Position numbers and translations under genes: made by a program. Of a stretch of 15,757 nucleotides of DNA, positions 14,051 to 15,757 are shown piece after piece. Within the stretch, counting starts at the first letter, position 1. Every line of letters starts with the position of its first letter. The stretch is from Thermoplasmata archaeon (GTDB lineage Archaea; Thermoplasmatota; E2; UBA202; JdFR-43). The notes below the pieces were generated by a model. It saw only the letters and a list, made by a program, of their open reading frames with translations, made no database searches and was not told the origin of the DNA. Location of the stretch: positions 1 to 15,757 of the forward strand of contig JAGHBD010000099.1 of assembly GCA_021161135.1 (NCBI GenBank), read 5' to 3'.

Positions 14051-15233
14051 TTTCCTCACCTATTTCTATCACATCCAACTCCTTAACTTCCATTTTCACC
14101 CCAGCCAGCTCCGCCAGAGAGGGCGTCGTTCTTCCATCGTCTCCTGTTACAAGCTCCTTAATGTATGTGCCTGATTCAGCCTTTATTATCAGCGTGGCTT
14201 CATTCATTCCAATCTCCTCTATTCTTATGTCTATTATCTTCCTACGTCTAACCTTGTCTGCCCTTCTGTGGGCGACCCGCTTCGGCGTGCGCTGGCTTAT
14301 TATGCTACCCCTTAATGCATTTACTGCTTCATTAATTTTTCCCTTTTCTTCAAATTTTACCTTTACCCTGTATGTTTTTGTGTATTTTGCTGCCTTTATT
14401 TTCTCCACTTCATCCCTGGTTGCATAGCGAAGCTGGCTTACTTCCACCTTTCCCTTCGCATACTCATTTATTAATTCCCGCAATTCATTTAAGTTTATAT
14501 TTCTTTTTCTCGGTTCCTTTAGTTCAAGGATGAAAGGTCGTCCGTTCCCGAGCATTCTCACATCTATGTCTTCTCTGCCCGCTCCATGAAAGTCCTCATC
14601 TTTCGCCTCAAAAACTTCCAATGCCTTTGCTGCAATAAGCTCTTCAATGCTTTCATCATACATCTTTCCCTTAAAATTACAGTATTCACACCCCCTGCCC
14701 CTGCATTTTCTGCAATACCATTTTGTTTGGGGTATGCCTCTAACGAGCTTTCTATATCGCCCATATATAAAAACAGGGCGAACATCAAGATTAACAATAT
14801 CATATCTTGTATCAACAATTGCAATAATATCAGGATGAACAAATTCCGCTGGCTTATCAACTTTCTTTGCAACTAGCTTTCCCACTTCTCTATTTATTTC
14901 TCTCTTTATACTCTCTCCATATTCTGTGGAGATTTCTTCTTCCCTTTTCAAAATTTCTTCATCAACTTTGCAGCCAACAAGAAAGTTATTAAATTCATAT
15001 CCTTCCAGAGCTTCAACAACCATATCCGCAAATTTTTCTATCTCCTCCATCAAGCCCTCGCAGAGCCAGCATTTTGATGGCTCAATCGCTTCCCATCCCC
15101 TCATCTCTCTTATCCTTCTTCCCCTCTCTTCATTAGTTATCCCATGCTCAATCTTCGCAAATTGTCTTCCGAGGCAGGCATCGCATAATCTGTATGATGC
15201 TAATTTCTTTGCCTCTTCTTTTATCTCCTGCAT
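14028..15233 (-). CDS. pus10: tRNA pseudouridine synthase Pus10
   Basis: Archaeal Pus10 makes pseudouridine 54 (and often 55) in the T-loop of tRNAs. The N-terminal part has a four-Cys zinc site C17/C20 (RLCDACLG) and C55/C58 (SKCWLCEG), followed by a THUMP-like region. A second cluster C174-x2-C177-x4-C182-x2-C185 precedes SIEELI. The catalytic motif GREDIDVRMLGNGRPF (219-234) holds the nucleophile D222. QRTPKRVAHRRADKVRRRK (314-332) and ESGTYIKELVTGDDGRTTPSL are typical C-terminal signatures. At 401 residues it is full length for archaeal Pus10. It is the first gene of the operon. A TATA-like box about 22-33 bases upstream and no Shine-Dalgarno support ATG 15233 as a leaderless start. All motif residues appear intact. 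Confidence 0.95.
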   Translation of the reverse strand: MQEIKEEAKKLASYRLCDACLGRQFAKIEHGITNEERGRRIREMRGWEAIEPSKCWLCEGLMEEIEKFADMVVEALEGYEFNNFLVGCKVDEEILKREEEISTEYGESIKREINREVGKLVAKKVDKPAEFVHPDIIAIVDTRYDIVNLDVRPVFIYGRYRKLVRGIPQTKWYCRKCRGRGCEYCNFKGKMYDESIEELIAAKALEVFEAKDEDFHGAGREDIDVRMLGNGRPFILELKEPRKRNINLNELRELINEYAKGKVEVSQLRYATRDEVEKIKAAKYTKTYRVKVKFEEKGKINEAVNALRGSIISQRTPKRVAHRRADKVRRRKIIDIRIEEIGMNEATLIIKAESGTYIKELVTGDDGRTTPSLAELAGVKMEVKELDVIEIGEENEEVERI

Positions 15234-15254
15234 CTATCTGAAAAAGAGGAAGGG

Positions 15255-15266
15255 TAAAATAATTTT
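15255..15266 (-). promoter_or_regulatory. TATA-like box for the pus10 operon
   Basis: The minus strand reads AAAATTATTTTA here, 22-33 bases before ATG 15233. It is probably the main promoter of the seven-gene informational operon. Confidence 0.5.
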
Positions 15267-15341
15267 CCTGTAGAAGCTTTGGCTAAGGCAAATGCATCGA
15301 AGAATGACATCGTTATAATAGGGAAAGGTGATAAATGTTAG
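15258..15341 (+). pseudogene. Possible gene-end remnant between pus10 and the ABC permease
   Basis: A frame with no start codon, preceded by TAA, reads NNFPVEALAKANASKNDIVI then IGKGDKC and stops at TAG 15339-15341. The composition is protein-like and faintly recalls the C-terminal GKG segment of Mur-type ligases, but it is too short to assign. A 35-codon frame (15342-15449, MKFFERMAEQ..) starts on the next base. The rest of the 15234-15470 spacer shows nothing besides the pus10 TATA-like box. These could be chance frames. Confidence 0.22.
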
Positions 15342-15470
15342 ATGAAATTTTTTGAAAGAATGGCAGAACAATCGCGTAGCAGAAATTACAGTTTTATGTG
15401 GGAAGGTAGGAAATCTGGAGTAACAGCTCTTTTATGGAGGAGTAGTTAGGGCGGGTTGCTGACTTGGTTA

Positions 15471-15757
15471 TTAACTTTTCCTGAAGAAATGCCCGCCAAT
15501 AAGAATCATTGTTATCGAGAATACGAGGAGAATCAATAAATCAGCTATAACATTGAATTCATTTACACCTATAGCAAAATATCTCATTGCATCCACCCCA
15601 TATGTCAAAGGATTTATTTTCACCATTGTCTTTAGCCAGTCAGGAAGGAAAGCGGTTGGATAGAAAGCGCCGCTTAAAAATATCATGGGCTGAATCATGA
15701 AATTCATCACCATTTGAAAACCTTCCATACTCGTTAGTTTGCTTGCCACCGCTAGGC
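15471..15757 (-). CDS. ABC-2 type transporter permease, C-terminal part (cut by window edge)
   Basis: Only the last ~95 residues are visible, and the frame is open to the right edge. The first codon-like GTG at 15749 is internal. TSMEGFQMVMNFMIQPMIFLSGAFYP followed by WLKTMVKINPLTYGVDAMR is the typical C-terminal signature of DrrB/NodJ-like ABC-2 permeases, with a re-entrant hydrophobic region and then a final helix (VIADLLILLVFSITMILIGG) and a basic tail HFFRKS. Such permeases work with an ATPase partner, usually upstream, to export drugs, lipids or polysaccharides. The partner and the substrate are outside what can be seen. It is transcribed in the same direction as pus10 but 237 bases away, with a promoter between, so it is probably a separate unit. 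Confidence 0.85.
   Translation of the reverse strand, partial: LAVASKLTSMEGFQMVMNFMIQPMIFLSGAFYPTAFLPDWLKTMVKINPLTYGVDAMRYFAIGVNEFNVIADLLILLVFSITMILIGGHFFRKS

Noticed and set aside
14678..14712. Second four-Cys cluster in Pus10 as a novel zinc insertion
   Set aside because: To my knowledge archaeal Pus10 proteins commonly carry this Cys-rich segment, so it is probably a normal family feature.
1..15757. CRISPR array, insertion sequence, tRNA or rRNA gene
   Set aside because: I saw no regularly spaced repeats, transposase motifs, terminal inverted repeats, or cloverleaf/rRNA signatures on either strand, though this was by eye only.

Overview
The window is chromosomal DNA from an archaeon, most likely a euryarchaeote. 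This rests on gene content: eukaryote-like 50S L21e, RNA polymerase subunit F (Rpb4), a DUF655 protein, archaeal-type Pus10, a translin/TRAX-like protein, and a prenyl-diphosphate synthase next to a UbiA-like membrane protein. Several starts have an A/T-rich TATA-like box about 22-33 bases upstream and no Shine-Dalgarno (leaderless type), while internal operon genes often carry GGAGG or GGTGAT just before ATG. Base composition is A/T-rich. A peptide- or fatty-acid-using, Thermoplasmata-like heterotroph would fit, but that placement is inference.

Left part (1-5650): a secreted M28 zinc peptidase with an Ig-like C-terminal domain is followed by a short region that looks like a broken small membrane-protein gene. 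Next come a minus-strand AMP-forming acyl-CoA synthetase and, diverging from it, a tight two-gene operon. That operon pairs a LuxE-like acyl-protein synthetase with a transglutaminase/cysteine-protease-fold protein. No luciferase or acyl reductase gene is present, and this pairing is the best candidate here for an undescribed biochemical system.

Middle part (5651-10518, plus strand): an ArsR-type winged-helix regulator is coupled to a small membrane protein. It is followed by a secreted protein made of two ~75-residue repeats, each with a DxDxDG calcium-loop-like motif. Then comes a prenyl synthase coupled by TGATG to a divergent UbiA/MenA-like membrane protein whose metal-binding Asp motifs are substituted and whose frame appears cut short by a TAA. 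A weakly supported hypothetical ORF follows, then imidazolonepropionase (HutI) with its own promoter.

Right part (10510-15233, minus strand): a compact informational operon runs pus10, rpl21e, rpoF, DUF655, rsmA/ksgA, M24 peptidase, translin-like. Most junctions are 4-base ATGA overlaps. It links tRNA modification, ribosome and RNA polymerase parts, 16S rRNA dimethylation and a probable RNA-binding or RNA-cleaving protein. Upstream of it is a gene-poor 237-base stretch with remnant-like reading frames, and the C-terminal end of an ABC-2 type permease runs off the right edge.
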